This document shows, one piece after another, positions 40,970 through 52,479 of a DNA stretch of 64,000 nt. The DNA lies in assembly GCA_021292165.1 (NCBI GenBank), contig CM037880.1, positions 141,238,564-141,302,563 of the forward strand, written 5' to 3'. The translations under genes were made by a program, and so were the position numbers. The stretch comes from Shinisaurus crocodilurus. Its lineage: Eukaryota > Chordata > Lepidosauria > Squamata > Shinisauridae. Under the pieces are notes generated by a model that was not told the origin of the DNA, made no database searches, and worked only from the letters and a program-made list of their open reading frames with translations. The number at the start of each line of letters is the position of its first letter. Position 1 is the stretch's first letter.

Positions 40970-43900
40970 ATTCCCCCCTGCAATTTCTCACTTTACCCTT
41001 TACTATGGATACTAATGCACTATGCATTAGTTAGAATGATGCATATATAGGTGAAGTCCTACTTCTTATGTGAAATACACAAGTAACAACTGGGAAAGTA
41101 TTTATCTATATATATTGTGGAGAGAAGGAGTAGTTTAAATGTGTGCACTATTCTTAACTGAGGTGTACATATTTTGTATTTGGATATTTTTTGGACCCGA
41201 GTACAAAATGAAAGAGGGGAAAAATCCCTCTCTTGTTTCCATTCTCAGTATTTTGTCTTTATGCATATGACTTTGGTCATTACTGGACAGTTGTAGTTCA
41301 CTAGTGCAGCATAAGCATTAATGGTTATGCCACACTTTTAGACTGAAATAAATTGTTCAAAGATATGATGCTTTAAGGTTGGAGTATCCTACAGTTAAAT
41401 CTATAGGGCAAATATTCAGGAACTCCCACACCCAAAGGATTGGTGATAACGGCAACAACGGGAGTCCTGTTGTCCCAGTTGTTATTTTACTAGTGCAGAG
41501 TCAGCCCAGGAGATGAAAGTCTGTGTTAGGTACGGTAATTAAGTATTATACAGGAAGTAGATGCTTGTGGCCCCTCTACTTATGTCCCTTGGCCTTGAGC
41601 TAAGTTATTGAAAACAAATGTCACATTTAGGCTTCATTCACACCTGGGGAAATTGCACTGTTAATCTCCCAATTTGGGCCAATAATGGTGGTTCAGCCAC
41701 TCTAAACTGCATGTTGTTCCTCTTGGTCATGCTAACTGATAGTGTTTGCCCCATTCTTAGGGTATTCCTCAATGATCAAATTGAGGAATTTTTTTGTTCC
41801 GCAATAGCCAGGAAAATACATTTATTGTGGTGGTTAAATGCTGAGTTGTTCTGGAATTTGTGACTCACTTGTCCCATCTGTCTAGGACCACAATTGTGCT
41901 CTAGGACAAAATTCCATTCATATTGTCAAAAGTTCAAATGCAGTGACTAAAATGTGTTTATCTGATAGTACATACTATCATCCTGAACAGTTTCAGGAAT
42001 TTTAGGTGTCTGCAGTTTTCATGTATACATGGCATATTATATCTCATCAAACAGTAGTTAAAAGAATGTTAAAGTCAATGTAACATGACATCTCTGATCT
42101 TCTAAGTATGTATGGGCAGAAGTCTGTAACTATTGTTCCTGCTAGCTTCTAAATTGTAGTATAGCTTCTCTTAATCTTGTATTCATGCCTGGTGTTTATA
42201 CAGATGAGTATGCCAAGAGCCCAATTGACAATGGTCAATAAATTGATTTCTCAAGCACATGAAACATGCTATTCTCCCTAGAAGGAAAATGAATTAGACT
42301 GATTCACAAGTGGCTGAGAACCTCTATCAGCAACCTGTTAATATTTGGGAGTCATTTTTGCAAATCAATAATATTCAAGAAATGACTGCAAATTCTCTAG
42401 TACCTAGATGATTGAGTGTAGCTGACCCTACATTCTGGCTTTTCTCTTGCTTTCCCATCTCTTTCTGCCTTGTATATGTTTGATTTCTGCAGTTCTTATG
42501 TGAAATGTGAAACTAGTGTATAACATCTAGGCTGATCTTTTGAAAGAGTTTTCATTGCCTATGCTATGCTAAAGAAAGAACATAGAAAAATATGTTTTTA
42601 AATATTTAGCACTACTTCAAATATCTTCATACTTGTAGGAACTGTACTCCTGACATTACTCTTTATTTACACAGATTATCTTGAAGTTTGTGTAAGTGTC
42701 ACTTTAGAAAGTTAAATGCTTGTCTGTTTCATGTGCCTCTTAGCTCCCAGAAAGTCTCAGCACAAGCTGAACCTCTAGAGTGAAACCTTAAAATTGGTAA
42801 GCACTTAATAGTTCTCATATCATTTATGGAGACATTGACAATGGATCTTTAAGATCTCTAGAGAAGCAGACTTCTTCAAAAATTTAATAAGTACGGTAGT
42901 GGTCTTCACTTGATTGATTCTAGTTTAAACATAGCAAATTTACTAGTTGGGAGATTTTTACTCAGTGTTTCCAACCTTATCTCCTAGGTCTACATTTTAA
43001 TTAACACTTTTCCAGTCTTCATCCACCTCCAGTTAAATGCTGAGAATTTATATCAATGTGTAGCCATCCATGAAAGAGCTAAGGATGTCTATGCCTGTTT
43101 TAATAATTTGGTGTTGGATTGTGTCATTTGCTTCTTAAATGTGTGGCTTGTGACGTAGTTAAAAATTAAAGGTCCATGTGATTTATTGCATTGTAAACTT
43201 AATTCTTGATGGTGGAGTGGATAGCATTCAGCTATGGGAATTCATAATTGGATGAGCTGGAGTGAGCTGAGCAAGCCAGACATCAAGAATTTGGCTGCTT
43301 GATGGATTAGACCATTTGGCCTTTGTTTATGTACTTAGTTTGTAGCCTGCCTAATTCCAAACAATTGGGGAATGCAACCAATATACCGTACATAGCAGCC
43401 AGTAAATGTTACTAAAACCTATTAAAAATCCCTCAGCCCTCTTTGCTGGACCACTAAAAAACATTTACAAATATTGTACTGATTCTAGAAGTTAATCAGG
43501 CACTTCTAGAAGTTACCGGTAATCAGGCTTTGGAGAATCTCCTGGAGATGAAATTCCATAGTTAAGGAGCAGGCACTAAAGACCGAACTAGACGTTGAAC
43601 GTACAAGTGCATAACATCACCCCAGCTCTCTACTGTTGAAACTGGATTCCAGCTATGGTGACACACAGTGGTAAGGACCCCTGTGGTTGGCTCCACTCAC
43701 ATGGTAGCAGGCCTTTAAACATTACAACAGCCCTGTGGGATGAACCCTCAGAAAATTAGCTTCTTAAACAGAGCATGCAGGGGTACAAAGTTGATATTGC
43801 ATGAAGATACAAGATTGTTGAGTTTGTGAGTAGCAGTGTCAATTTAAGAGTATTATTGTAGTCTCCCAGAATATAAAAATTCTGCCATTATGAATTATGG

Positions 43901-44080
43901 CTAAGCTAGATTCTGGTTTAACTATATAGTGAATGTTTTCAGGTTGTTTGTAAAAGTGTTGTAGTTTTAAACATGTCAGACAAAACACCCCAAGAATAAT
44001 TATGCTCATGCTGTAGGTGTAGGCAATTCACTGTTGCTGCCTTGATCTGTCTGATGTTTTCTTAACCTTCAGGTCAAAAA
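40970..44080. other. intron DNA; no gene or clear element seen
   Basis: AT-rich, apparently unique sequence. Only short open frames, without coding character or matching splice-site context. Confidence 0.5.
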
Positions 44081-44099
44081 CAGCTTGAAGTCATTTATT

Positions 44100-45200
44100 A
44101 ACTTGGTCTGCTTTATTAAGGAATTCCATTCAGGAATCTATTACTCTGAGTGTCCACAAGTGCCTCTGTGGAGAAAGCCAACCTAAGACCCCTGCCTGAC
44201 ACACACACACTCACCAAGGAGGGGGGAAGGAGACCCAGGGGAGGGTGGGGAGACAGCCAGTCTCCACAGATGACAAAAGGGACAAACAACATCTGCATAG
44301 AATCACCCCAGGGGGGAAGGCAGGAAGCATTTGTCAATGCTCTCGCATATCAGCCCGATCTACATAAGACTTGAATACCTCTCCAGAGCAGACACTTCGG
44401 CACCCCTAAGAAATGGCCACTCAACACCATAGGATGGGACCATTAAGCAAGTGGCTTCAAAGGGACCCCATCCCACGGGGGGAGGGCGTCATCCCACCTG
44501 ACCCAAAAGGCCGCCCCCCAGGGAGGGTGTCAACCCACCTGATCACAGAGGGAGGGGCTACCTGAAACACCAAGGTATAAAACACCCTGCGCAAGTTGGA
44601 CCTGATCAACAATCTTGCCCCATGCCTGGGGTAAGAGAACGAAGGATCGGCAACCCCGGGTAGCCACACCCAGCACGCTCCAGCTAGCTGAAATCACTGG
44701 TCGCTTGGGTTGACCGGACCCCCGGGAAACCAAGCTGAAATCACTCACAAGCCGCTTGGGTAGACCGGGCCTCCGTCGGGAACCCAGCTAGCCGCTTGGG
44801 TAGACCGGGCCTCCGCCGGGAACCCAGCTAGCCGCTTGGGTAGACCGGGCCTCCTCCGGGAACCCAGCTAGCAGCGTGCGGTTGACCGGGCCTCTGCCGG
44901 GACCCGAGCTGAACTAACTAGCTGAGAGCCCTGAAATCACGGTGTCCTTAAGACTTCTTGCTTGCTACTTTGTACCGTACTGATAAGCTGTATTGCTGGC
45001 GTGTGTCTGGGTTTGTGAAGGTAATGTTGTAAATAAACTTGTTTTCTAAAAGATACTTCTGTGGCTATAAGTTATCCCTTTGTTCTGGGCTAAGGGTGAT
45101 AGTCGCTGGGGATCTCAGAGAAGGCCGCCCCAGGACTTGCTACCCCCTTAGCATTGAACCCACGCAGAAGACCAGGTTGTCGGTCTTCCACTGCCTCAAA
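44100..45200 (+). mobile_element. LTR-like block (probable solo LTR), boundaries uncertain
   Basis: A GC-richer block contrasts with the intron. It has a TATA box (GGTATAAAACACC, about 44574), a downstream tandem-repeat array, and TAAATAAACTTG (about 45030) as polyadenylation signal followed by a TG-rich stretch: the U3-R-U5 order of a retroviral LTR. I could not find TG...CA ends with a matching target duplication. A retrocopy or other promoter-bearing repeat remains possible. Confidence 0.5.
44698..44909. repeat. 40-bp tandem repeats, about five units
   Basis: Three near-identical units (44750-44789, 44790-44829, 44830-44869) share GCTTGGGTAGACCGGGCCTC. A diverged unit follows (44870-44909) and another lies before a short spacer (44698-44735). 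They sit just downstream of the TATA box of the LTR-like block. Confidence 0.92.
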
Positions 45201-45209
45201 TTGCAGGGC

Positions 45210-45930
45210 TCAAAACTACATGTGATGGCATTACATGTATCTAAACCTGGGTCTAACCAATCATTTATAAAGCATGTAGAGTGGGGTCTGATTTCAAGAG
45301 AACAAATTGGCAGATGAATGCTAAACTGGTGTAGCATTCTGCAGTCTGGCCCTTGGTATCACTCTGTTTTCACCTGGTCTCAGATACAGGAAATACCTGG
45401 GTGGTAGGAATTGGATTTTGGGAAGTATGTGGCTGGTAGGGAGAAGGTTCTAAACTCCTTGCCAGTGCACATGTTTTGATCTTTAAATCAAACCCACCAC
45501 CACCACCTTTGTATGTATTTAAAGACATGGGTCCGCTGCTGTCATTTGCAGCTTGACCCTCAGAGATTGCATAGCTTTTTTAAAGTCAACTTGTTCACAC
45601 TTTTGTCCATGGTAACAAGACAGATGCTTTAGGAGGTATGACAAACCCCTAAATAAGTCCAGTTTGTTTACCATGTATTTGTAAATTTTGATTTAGGAAT
45701 AACAATACATGTATTTAAAAAAAACAACAGCTACCAAAGACGACAGCAGTAACAAAAATCCCAGTTACCTACTTCTAAGCAGTGAAAGTTTCCTAAACAA
45801 GCTTGTTGGCCTCCATTCCCCATCCTCCAATTCAATCTGTACTACTAGAGACAACCCACTTTCTCCCATATTTTACTCCACAAGTTGCACCTGCTACTTC
45901 TAGGCCTGTCCATCCATTTCATTCAGGTTA
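45210..45930. other. intron DNA; no gene seen
   Basis: Unassigned sequence with a short (CCA)n run at about 45491. Confidence 0.4.
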
Positions 45931-45933
45931 GTA

Positions 45934-46445
45934 CCGTATTTTTCGCTCCATAAGATGCATTTAGAAGTAGGGTAAGTTTTTTTAAAAAAAATTTTTTTTG
46001 AATCAGCTGTTCCACGGGGAATCAGCTGAGAGGCGGGGGCTTGCCCCCTCCGCCCAGGAGCCCTCCGCTCTTCCCCGGACCAGTTGGAGGCAAGTAAAAA
46101 ATTAAATAAATAAATTAATTAATCAGCTGTTCCGCGGGGAATCAGCTGAGAGGCGGGGGCTTGCCCCACTCCGCCCAGGAGCCCTCCGCTCTTCCCCGGA
46201 CCAGTTGGAGGCAAGTAAAAAATTAAATAAATAAATTAATTAATCAGCTGTTCCGCGGGGAATCAGCTGAGAGGCGGGGGCTTGCCCCACTCCGCCCAGG
46301 CGCCCTCCACTCTTCCCCGGACCAGTTGGAGGCAAGTAAAAAATAACAAATTTTTTTAAAAAAAACAATATTCACTCTATAAGACGCACAGACATTTCCC
46401 CCTATTTTGGGGGGTGGTGTGAGTCTTATGGAGCGAAAAATACGG
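45934..46445. mobile_element. TA-flanked MITE with ACCGTATTTTTCGCTCC ends, 512 bp
   Basis: TA|CCGTATTTTTCGCTCCATAA and TTATGGAGCGAAAAATACGG|TA are inverted. A second, inner inverted pair involves AAGATGCA and AAGACGCA. The middle is filled by three tandem about 120-bp units. A TA duplication suggests a Tc1/mariner-type mobiliser. Confidence 0.8.
46001..46345. repeat. 3 x about 120-bp tandem repeat inside the MITE
   Basis: Units begin AATCAGCTGTTCC at 46001, 46121 and 46242. Each holds GGGAATCAGCTGAGAGGCGG and a GGCAAGTAAAAAATTAAATA tail. The last unit lacks part of the AT tail. Confidence 0.92.
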
Positions 46446-46459
46446 TAACTCTTCAAGAG

Positions 46460-46960
46460 TGGGTGTATTTTCTTCATCTCTTTAAAAACATTTTTAAATT
46501 AAATTTTCATGTGAATAATACAAATCTGTACAAACAACAACAAAGAAACATGGGGTAGCTTACAGTTTGACAAAGGCAGCATAGATAATGATTGAATTAA
46601 ATTCCAATTTCATTTATCTAAAGGAGTCCTTCCATACAGTTTTGTATGAAGTTGGTGGTATTCTTTCCATGGCCTCATTTCTGACGTAAAGCAATACCAG
46701 GTACTAGTAAAGGAGTCGGAGTCCTGTTGGCCTTTAAGTATTCTAACCTTGCTGGTAAAAATTTCAGTCAAAGCAATTGACCATAAACGACTGTACCATA
46801 GTTCTAGGATTAGAGGTTTGTCACTTTTCCAATTAGTTGCTATCACATCTTGTTGTTCTGGTGGGTCAGAAATATGGAACTCTGGGGCAGCAGTTCTAGA
46901 TTTAGCTATACTATAAATTCTATAGCTTAAAAACATAATTTTGTGTATGTGATAGGCATC
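46460..46960 (-). mobile_element. L1-type LINE 3' end with ORF2 C-terminal fragment
   Basis: The 108-codon minus-strand frame (46936-46610) resembles the C-terminal tail of L1/Tx1-type ORF2 proteins (a LWSIALTEIF...GQQDSDSFTSTW pattern, then MRPWKEYHQLHTKLYG). An A-rich 3' region follows towards 46480. The family differs from the L1 at 56-60 kb. Confidence 0.55.
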
Positions 46961-47234
46961 AGTGCCATTTTAGTCTCAGCTCCTCTTTGCATCAAACCTC
47001 ATCAAGAGCTTTCTGTTCCAGCTTCTTGGGCTAATTGCTGTAATCATTAAGATCTAAATATCTTGTTCATGTGCTGAACTCTGGTAACTAACTTCCTCAA
47101 TAACAAACATACGGTAATCTGTTCTGTACTTTTCCTATCAACCAGGTAATCTAATGTGCCCCTGTCCAAGCATTTGATGCATTTAGAAAATCTAGTCTGC
47201 ATTGGAACTATTGGCTTTCATGTGGTCACAGCCC

Positions 47235-47289
47235 TCTTTCTTTCTTTCTTTCTTTCTCTTTCTCTCTTTCTTTCTTTCTTTCTTTCTTT
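47235..47289. repeat. (CTTT)n microsatellite
   Basis: TTTC/CTTT units with CTCT interruptions. Confidence 0.95.
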
Positions 47290-47299
47290 GCATTTCTTC

Positions 47300-48430
47300 T
47301 TTCTAAACAGATAGATTAAATAAATGCTTTTTTGGGGGGTATTTTGCTTGATTGCCAAACTTGGTCCAACCTTTGTGGAAGCCTAGCTATCTGCTGGAGA
47401 ATGGGTGACAATTCACTTCTATTTCTGAGAGCTAGAGTACACACAATACTCTCAGATGTGTATATTTCACACCACAACTTTAAAAAAAACAAAAACAAAA
47501 AACAGCCAGCCTCCGAGAGGCTTAACATTTAAGGGGTGGTGTTGAAAACATGGCACTTAACCCTTTGCTGCAGGTATGTTTCTGTTCAAAATTGCCCTCC
47601 AAACCCCCTTAAAAGTGTGGGGGAAAGATGTTCCCAGATATGGGTAGCATCTAGTTTGGTCCACAGAAAGATAATAACAGCCAATCTAAATATGTGCCTG
47701 CCCTGTTGAATAAAGTGTGTGTGTGTGTGGAGGTTCTTCAATCAAATGGTACACATGGGTGAATAGAGCTGAACCTTCTTCACCTCCCTGTGCTCTGTCG
47801 ATTCAGGCTTTCTGCTCTCCATTGCATCTTACTTCTGCTATCAGGGCTGTGGAGAAAAGTGCTCAAAGTGATAGAGCATAGGGAAATAAAGTAGAAGAGA
47901 GTTCAGTGTGATTCTCTTGATCCCCTCACCCCCTGTTTTGTATGTCAACAGGGCAGGTATGAATAAACAAACATGGTTGCTCCCCACCACATCCAGTTTG
48001 ACATTGGGCCAATTCCCCAACGTGGACCTGTTGTCTGCTCTTTACAGCATAACTTACCTATCTTAAGAGCATGTTCAGTTAGTGAACATATTTTGTCTAT
48101 CTTTGATTATGTGTCCAAATTCCTAAAACTAGCTGCTTTTCAATAAATAATGTCTTTATTTATTTGGCTTTAGCTCTGCCTTCAAAGGCTTGCCTAAATT
48201 TTTGTGGTTTTGCTACTTTCCCACTTTTGGGGGATGTGTTTAAGTTGGCCTAATGATGGTATTCCCCTCCCAAAATAGGTTGGTGGCAGCATTACCCTAA
48301 GGCTTGGGGACACCTTGACCCAGAGCTTCCCCATTTCTTCTTGCTGTATTTACCGAGTTGCAGGCATATCTGAAGTAGGAGAAAAGTGGTACCTACTCTT
48401 AGATTGGAGCCTGATTCATAAGTGTGTGTA
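47300..48430. other. intron DNA; no gene seen
   Basis: Apparently unique. A (TG)n run lies at 47716-47730. Confidence 0.4.
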
Positions 48431-48434
48431 TCAT

Positions 48435-48690
48435 ATTTCTAGTCTGAGGCTGCAGTCCTGTGCACACTTGCTAGGGCATAAGTGCCATTGAACTCAGTGA
48501 TCTCCTTGCAAGGAAACCAACACAGTTTTGGAATGCAAATTGGAGATAAAGATGGGAGAAATTAAAAGCATTTATAGTGAAAACAAAAGTCATCTTTACA
48601 GCACAACCCTATCATGTTTACTTGGAAGTAAATCACACTGACTTGAGTGGGACTGACTCCAAGGTAGGTGTGTGTAAAATTGCAGCCTTA
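48435..48690. repeat. GGGAGTAAGCC-family foldback fragments
   Basis: GGCTGCAGTCCTGTGCACAC and CAGCACAACCCTATCATG...GTGTGTAAAATTGCAGCC ends with TTACTTGGAAGTAAATCAC; two decayed copies. Confidence 0.45.
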
Positions 48691-48774
48691 ATTTTTCAGT
48701 AGCTACTCTTCTGTAAGTCCAGAATTTGATTTTCTGAACATGCACAGAACTTTGGGAGAAAAAAAACCCTGTAT

Positions 48775-48895
48775 TTATTTATGTATTGATTTATAAAGCG
48801 GGTCCTCACAACAACACTCTGAGGTAGTTTAAGCAGTAGTAGCTGGTCCAAATTCACCCAATGATCTTTATGGCTGAGATGGGATTTGGACCTGT
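48775..48895 (-). mobile_element. MIR-like SINE, split by a MITE (3' part)
   Basis: Minus orientation: GGTCCTCACAACAACACTCT core, CAAATTCACCCAATG and GGCTGAGATGGGATTTGGAC. Continues at 49253 after the MITE with TGGGTCTCCACAGTCTTAGT. Confidence 0.75.
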
Positions 48896-49252
48896 GGGCA
48901 GAATCCAATGGCGATCGCCTGCAACTGGCCAGCCCTGCTGATTCTGTTCTGCAAGTGGCATCCACCACTTGTGCAACAAAGATTTAGTGCTTCTGGGGGC
49001 AACCTGAAATGAGTGGAAATGCTCGTTTCTGGAACAGGTCAGGTCAGTGGAGCTTGCATAAGTGAGCTTTGCCAAATTTCCCCTTTCCAAAATGAGTGTT
49101 TCTGCTCATTTCAGGGCTTCCCTGGGAAGCGCTGTATCTCAGTTGCACTAGTGGTGGGTGCCTTTTGCACAATGGAATTGGTGGGGTAGCTGCTTGCAGA
49201 AAGGAAGCAGCAGTGGACCCCGCTTGCAGACGGGCAGCATTGGATACTGCCC
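48896..49252. mobile_element. MITE with GGGCAGAATCCAATG ends (357 bp)
   Basis: GGGCAGAATCCAATG at the left and CATTGGATACTGCCC at the right are inverted with one mismatch. Inside, GAAATGAGTGGAAATGCTC faces ATGAGTGTTTCTGCTCATTTC. It splits a SINE, so the insertion event is real. The superfamily is not identified. Confidence 0.82.
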
Positions 49253-49300
49253 TGGGTCTCCACAGTCTTAGTCCAACAGTCTAACCAGGACACCCAAAAA
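49253..49300 (-). mobile_element. MIR-like SINE, head part after the MITE
   Basis: Minus-strand tRNA-like head, with TGGGTCTCC and AGTCCAACAGTCTAACCA. Confidence 0.65.
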
Positions 49301-49309
49301 CATCCATCA

Positions 49310-49890
49310 CCAATGGACTTCTCCAGTCTCTGTGTTAAATCATTTTCACTTCTATATATTCTATATCTCATCTACCCTCAGTGTCCCCAATGCAAGATTG
49401 CATTGCATTTTGATTACAGTTATCCAATGCATTTAGGCATTCAACACTTTCCCCCCCTTTAGGTTTCCTTTAGGTTATTGATAAATCCCTAGCTCCAGTT
49501 TGTTCTCAGTTTTTGTTTTTGTTCTAGTTTGTTCTGAACAGTTAGCAGATTCATACAGGGCTTAGATAAATGCCAGTGTTACCAGGCATTTCTCCCTCAG
49601 GGAAAGAGGTTTTGGTAACTGTTTTTCAATGCCATGGTCTATTTAACTCAAGGAAATAAAAAGAACCTTAACTAGAAGTGGAGATTTGATTAAGAAACAA
49701 AACTAGCATGAATATATTATAAGCCAGCTGTACTGAAGTTCAGATATGCAAAAGTTGCTAACGCTAAATGACTTAAATTCTAGGTCCCAGGTGAAGGTAG
49801 CATAAAAAGTGCTCCCACATGGCTGCACTCAACATGGTTTGAAAGCGCCTTCTGGTAGATGATGGCTCAATTGTATTGAGTGTTTCCATG
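49310..49890. other. intron DNA; no gene seen
   Basis: Unassigned AT-rich sequence. Confidence 0.4.
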
Positions 49891-49894
49891 CCAT

Positions 49895-50820
49895 CCCAGG
49901 TAATTTGTATGATTGTACTCACATGTGTGAGATCGTGGGGTTGTGGTGGACAGCTCAATGAAAATGTCAACCCAGTGTGCAGCTGCTGTGAAAAAGGGAA
50001 ACTCCATGTTAGGCATAATTAGGAAAGGAATTGAAAATAAAAGTGCCAAGTTCATACTCCCCGTATACAAATCTATGGTGAAACCACACTTAGAATACTG
50101 TATACAGTTGTAAACTGCCCAGAGAGCTTCGGCTATTGGGCGGTATAAAAATGTATTAAATAAATAAATAATAAATAAAATACAGTTCTGGTCACCACAC
50201 CTAAAAAAGGATATTGTAGAGTTGGAAAAAGTGCAGAAAAGGGCAACTAAAATCATCAAGGGGCTTTCCCTATAAGGAAAGGTTACAACATCTGGGATTG
50301 TTTAGCTTAGAAAAAATGTGAGTAAGGGGAGACATGGTAGAGGTGTACAAAATTATGCATGGTGTGGAGAAATTGGACAGGGAGACATTTTTCTCCCTCT
50401 CATAATACTAGAACCCAGCGTCATCCCATGAAGCAGATTGGTAGGAGATTCAAGACTGATAAAAGGAAGTACGGTACTTCTTCACACAACGCAAAGTTAA
50501 ACTATGGAATTCACTTCTACAAGATGTAGTGATGGCCACCAATTTGGATGGCTTTAAAAGCAGATTGGACAAATTCATGGAGGATAAGTCTATCAATGGC
50601 TACGAGTCCTGATGGCTATATGCTACTGCCTCCAGTATCAGAGGCAGTATGCCTATGTACACCTGGGGGACATGGTGGAGGGTGCTGTTGCACTCATATG
50701 CTGCTTGTGGGTTTCCTGTGGGCATCTGGTTGGCCACTGTGTGAACAGAATGCTGGACTAGATGGACTCTTGGTCTGATCCAGTATGGTTCTTCTTATGT
50801 TCTCATGTTCTTATGCAGCA
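49895..50820 (+). mobile_element. CR1 LINE, 5'-truncated, with ORF2 C-terminus and 3' end
   Basis: Frameshifted translation gives KPHLEYC-like and WSPHLKKDIVELEKVQKRA segments, then NSLLQDVVMATNLDGFKSRL and FMEDKSI, all typical of the CR1 ORF2 C-terminus. The 3' UTR includes GGACTAGATGGACTCTTGG and CTTCTTATGTTCTCATG with the terminal TTCTTATG repeat. Interrupted at 50110 by a 70-bp insertion. Confidence 0.88.
50110..50179 (+). mobile_element. 70-bp retroposon tail inserted in CR1
   Basis: ATACAGTT is duplicated at 50102-50109 and 50180-50187. The insert is only the last about 70 bases of a LINE/SINE (AAACTGCCCAGAGAGCTTCG ... AAATAAATAA), an extreme 5' truncation. Confidence 0.85.
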
Positions 50821-50829
50821 TCTTCATGC

Positions 50830-51520
50830 TATTACCAGCCACCGAAGAAGGCAGGAGATACTGTACTTTACTTGTCACTTAGGGACTTTAAAAGATTAAT
50901 CCCAACAGGCTGAGTAGTGCCACACAGAAGTTAGTGGCCACCACACTACATGGACCTGTAATATTTTAGTCAGCACTCTGAGATGAAGATGTGTGTGTGT
51001 ATCTTCATCAAAATCTAAATGTATCTGACTGTAACTACACTGTTCGTTGGGAGAATGTAACTGGGTTTAGAAAGTAAAGTACTGGGTATTTCTGGAAAGA
51101 TTGTGACAGATGATTAGGTGATTAAGACATCTATTTAGGATGAGATCTTCTAAGAAAAGATTGGTAATAATACAAGGTATTTAGAAGAAGTAAAAGGAAG
51201 CTGAAACACAAAGTGAGAAGGAAATCAATAGAGAAAGTTGCCAAAATGCCTTACTACATGTATACTGACAATTATGGTTTGTGACTTACAGCTCCTAAGA
51301 CCTCTACTTGCTCCCAAATTGTTGATAAATGTGCACACTGATTTGATGGCATATTCTGTAAGAGTGATAGAAAAAATGTCTAGGCTATATTCTACCTTAC
51401 GTCTGTTGCCATGCCCCTCTTTTTCTAGTATGACAGACAACTAATATTGCTGAGCAGTGCTTTAAGTATTTTTTAGCTGAACCATGATGGATATGTGATA
51501 ATTATGTAGTACCTGTCTCA
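50830..51520. other. intron DNA; no gene seen
   Basis: Short open frames only. Confidence 0.4.
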
Positions 51521-51524
51521 ATCC

Positions 51525-51985
51525 CTGGGAAAATTTTGGAACAGATTATAAAAAAAGTCAGTCTGCAAGCACCTTGAAAACAATGCAGTGATTACTAGAA
51601 GCCAGCATGGATTTGTCAAGAACAAATCCTGCCAGACTAATCTGATCTCATTTTTTGATCGGGTAACCTCCCTTGTGGACTATGGGAATGCTGTGGACAT
51701 AATATATCTGGACTTCAGCAAAGCTTTCGACAAAGTGCCTCATGATATCCTGATTAGCAAGCTAGCTAAAAGTGGGCTAGATGGAACAACTATCAGGTGG
51801 ATCCACAATTGGCTACAGAATCGAACTCAGGGTGCTTATCAATGGTTCCTTCTCAAACTGGGGAGAGGTAACGAGCGGGGTACCACAGGGCTCGGTCCTG
51901 GGCCCAGTGCTCTTCAACATTTTTATTAATGACTTAGATGAGGAGGTGCAGGGAATGCTTATCAAATTTGCAGATTCAGCTATCA
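51525..51985 (+). mobile_element. CR1 LINE reverse transcriptase fragment
   Basis: Reads as CR1 RT: ITRSQHGFVKNKSCQTNLI, YLDFSKAFDKVPHDIL (first catalytic Asp), then, after a -1/+1 shift, [20 protein letters not shown] and MLIKFAD, where it is cut off just at the catalytic Asp motif. A frameshift near 51830 breaks it. Confidence 0.9.
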
Positions 51986-51999
51986 ACCAACACATAATA

Positions 52000-52475
52000 G
52001 TTATGTAAATGGTAATGCTGCTGGGTGCTCAGGTGGCTTCAGTAGCTTGCAGTATCCTTCACTGGTTCCGCTGGTGCACCAGCTACATCCCTCCTTGGAA
52101 AGAGATGACTTCATCATAGTCATGCTCTACTAACACCCAGGCTACATTACTCTAATGTGTTGTACACAGGGCTGCCCTTGAAGAGCATCTGGAAATTACT
52201 GCTGGTTCAAATGTGGCAACCAGACTGTTAGTGGGGATTGAGCACAATTAGCATGTTATGCCAGTGTTAAAAGAGCTTCATTGGCTGCCCACTTGTTTCT
52301 GGGCTCAATTCAAGGTGCTGATTTTGACTTTTAAATGCCTAAATGATTTGGGATTGGGCTATCTGAAGGACCACCTTCTCTTACACGAACCTGCCCATCA
52401 ACTAAGATTTTCATCAGAGGCCCTTCTCTGGGCAGCAGAGGAGAGGTTGGGTCATCATTTAAAAAACTGACAATG
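52000..52475 (+). mobile_element. L2-type LINE C-terminal fragment
   Basis: The frame at 52258 reads MPVLKELHWLPTCFWAQFKV and ILTFKCLNDLGLGYLKDHL, the L2-type C-terminal domain (compare ITPVLKDLHWLPVACR in the copies at 7 and 10 kb). It belongs to a more diverged L2 lineage. Confidence 0.7.
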
Positions 52476-52479
52476 ATGT

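Noticed and set aside
42650..42705. possible splice acceptor TTACACAG followed by ATTATCTTGAAG
   Set aside because: The following sequence does not encode the expected CARMIL1 residues and reaches a GTAAGT after only about 22 bases.
44698..44909. CRISPR array
   Set aside because: The 40-bp units are directly adjacent without unique spacers, in a vertebrate LTR-like block.
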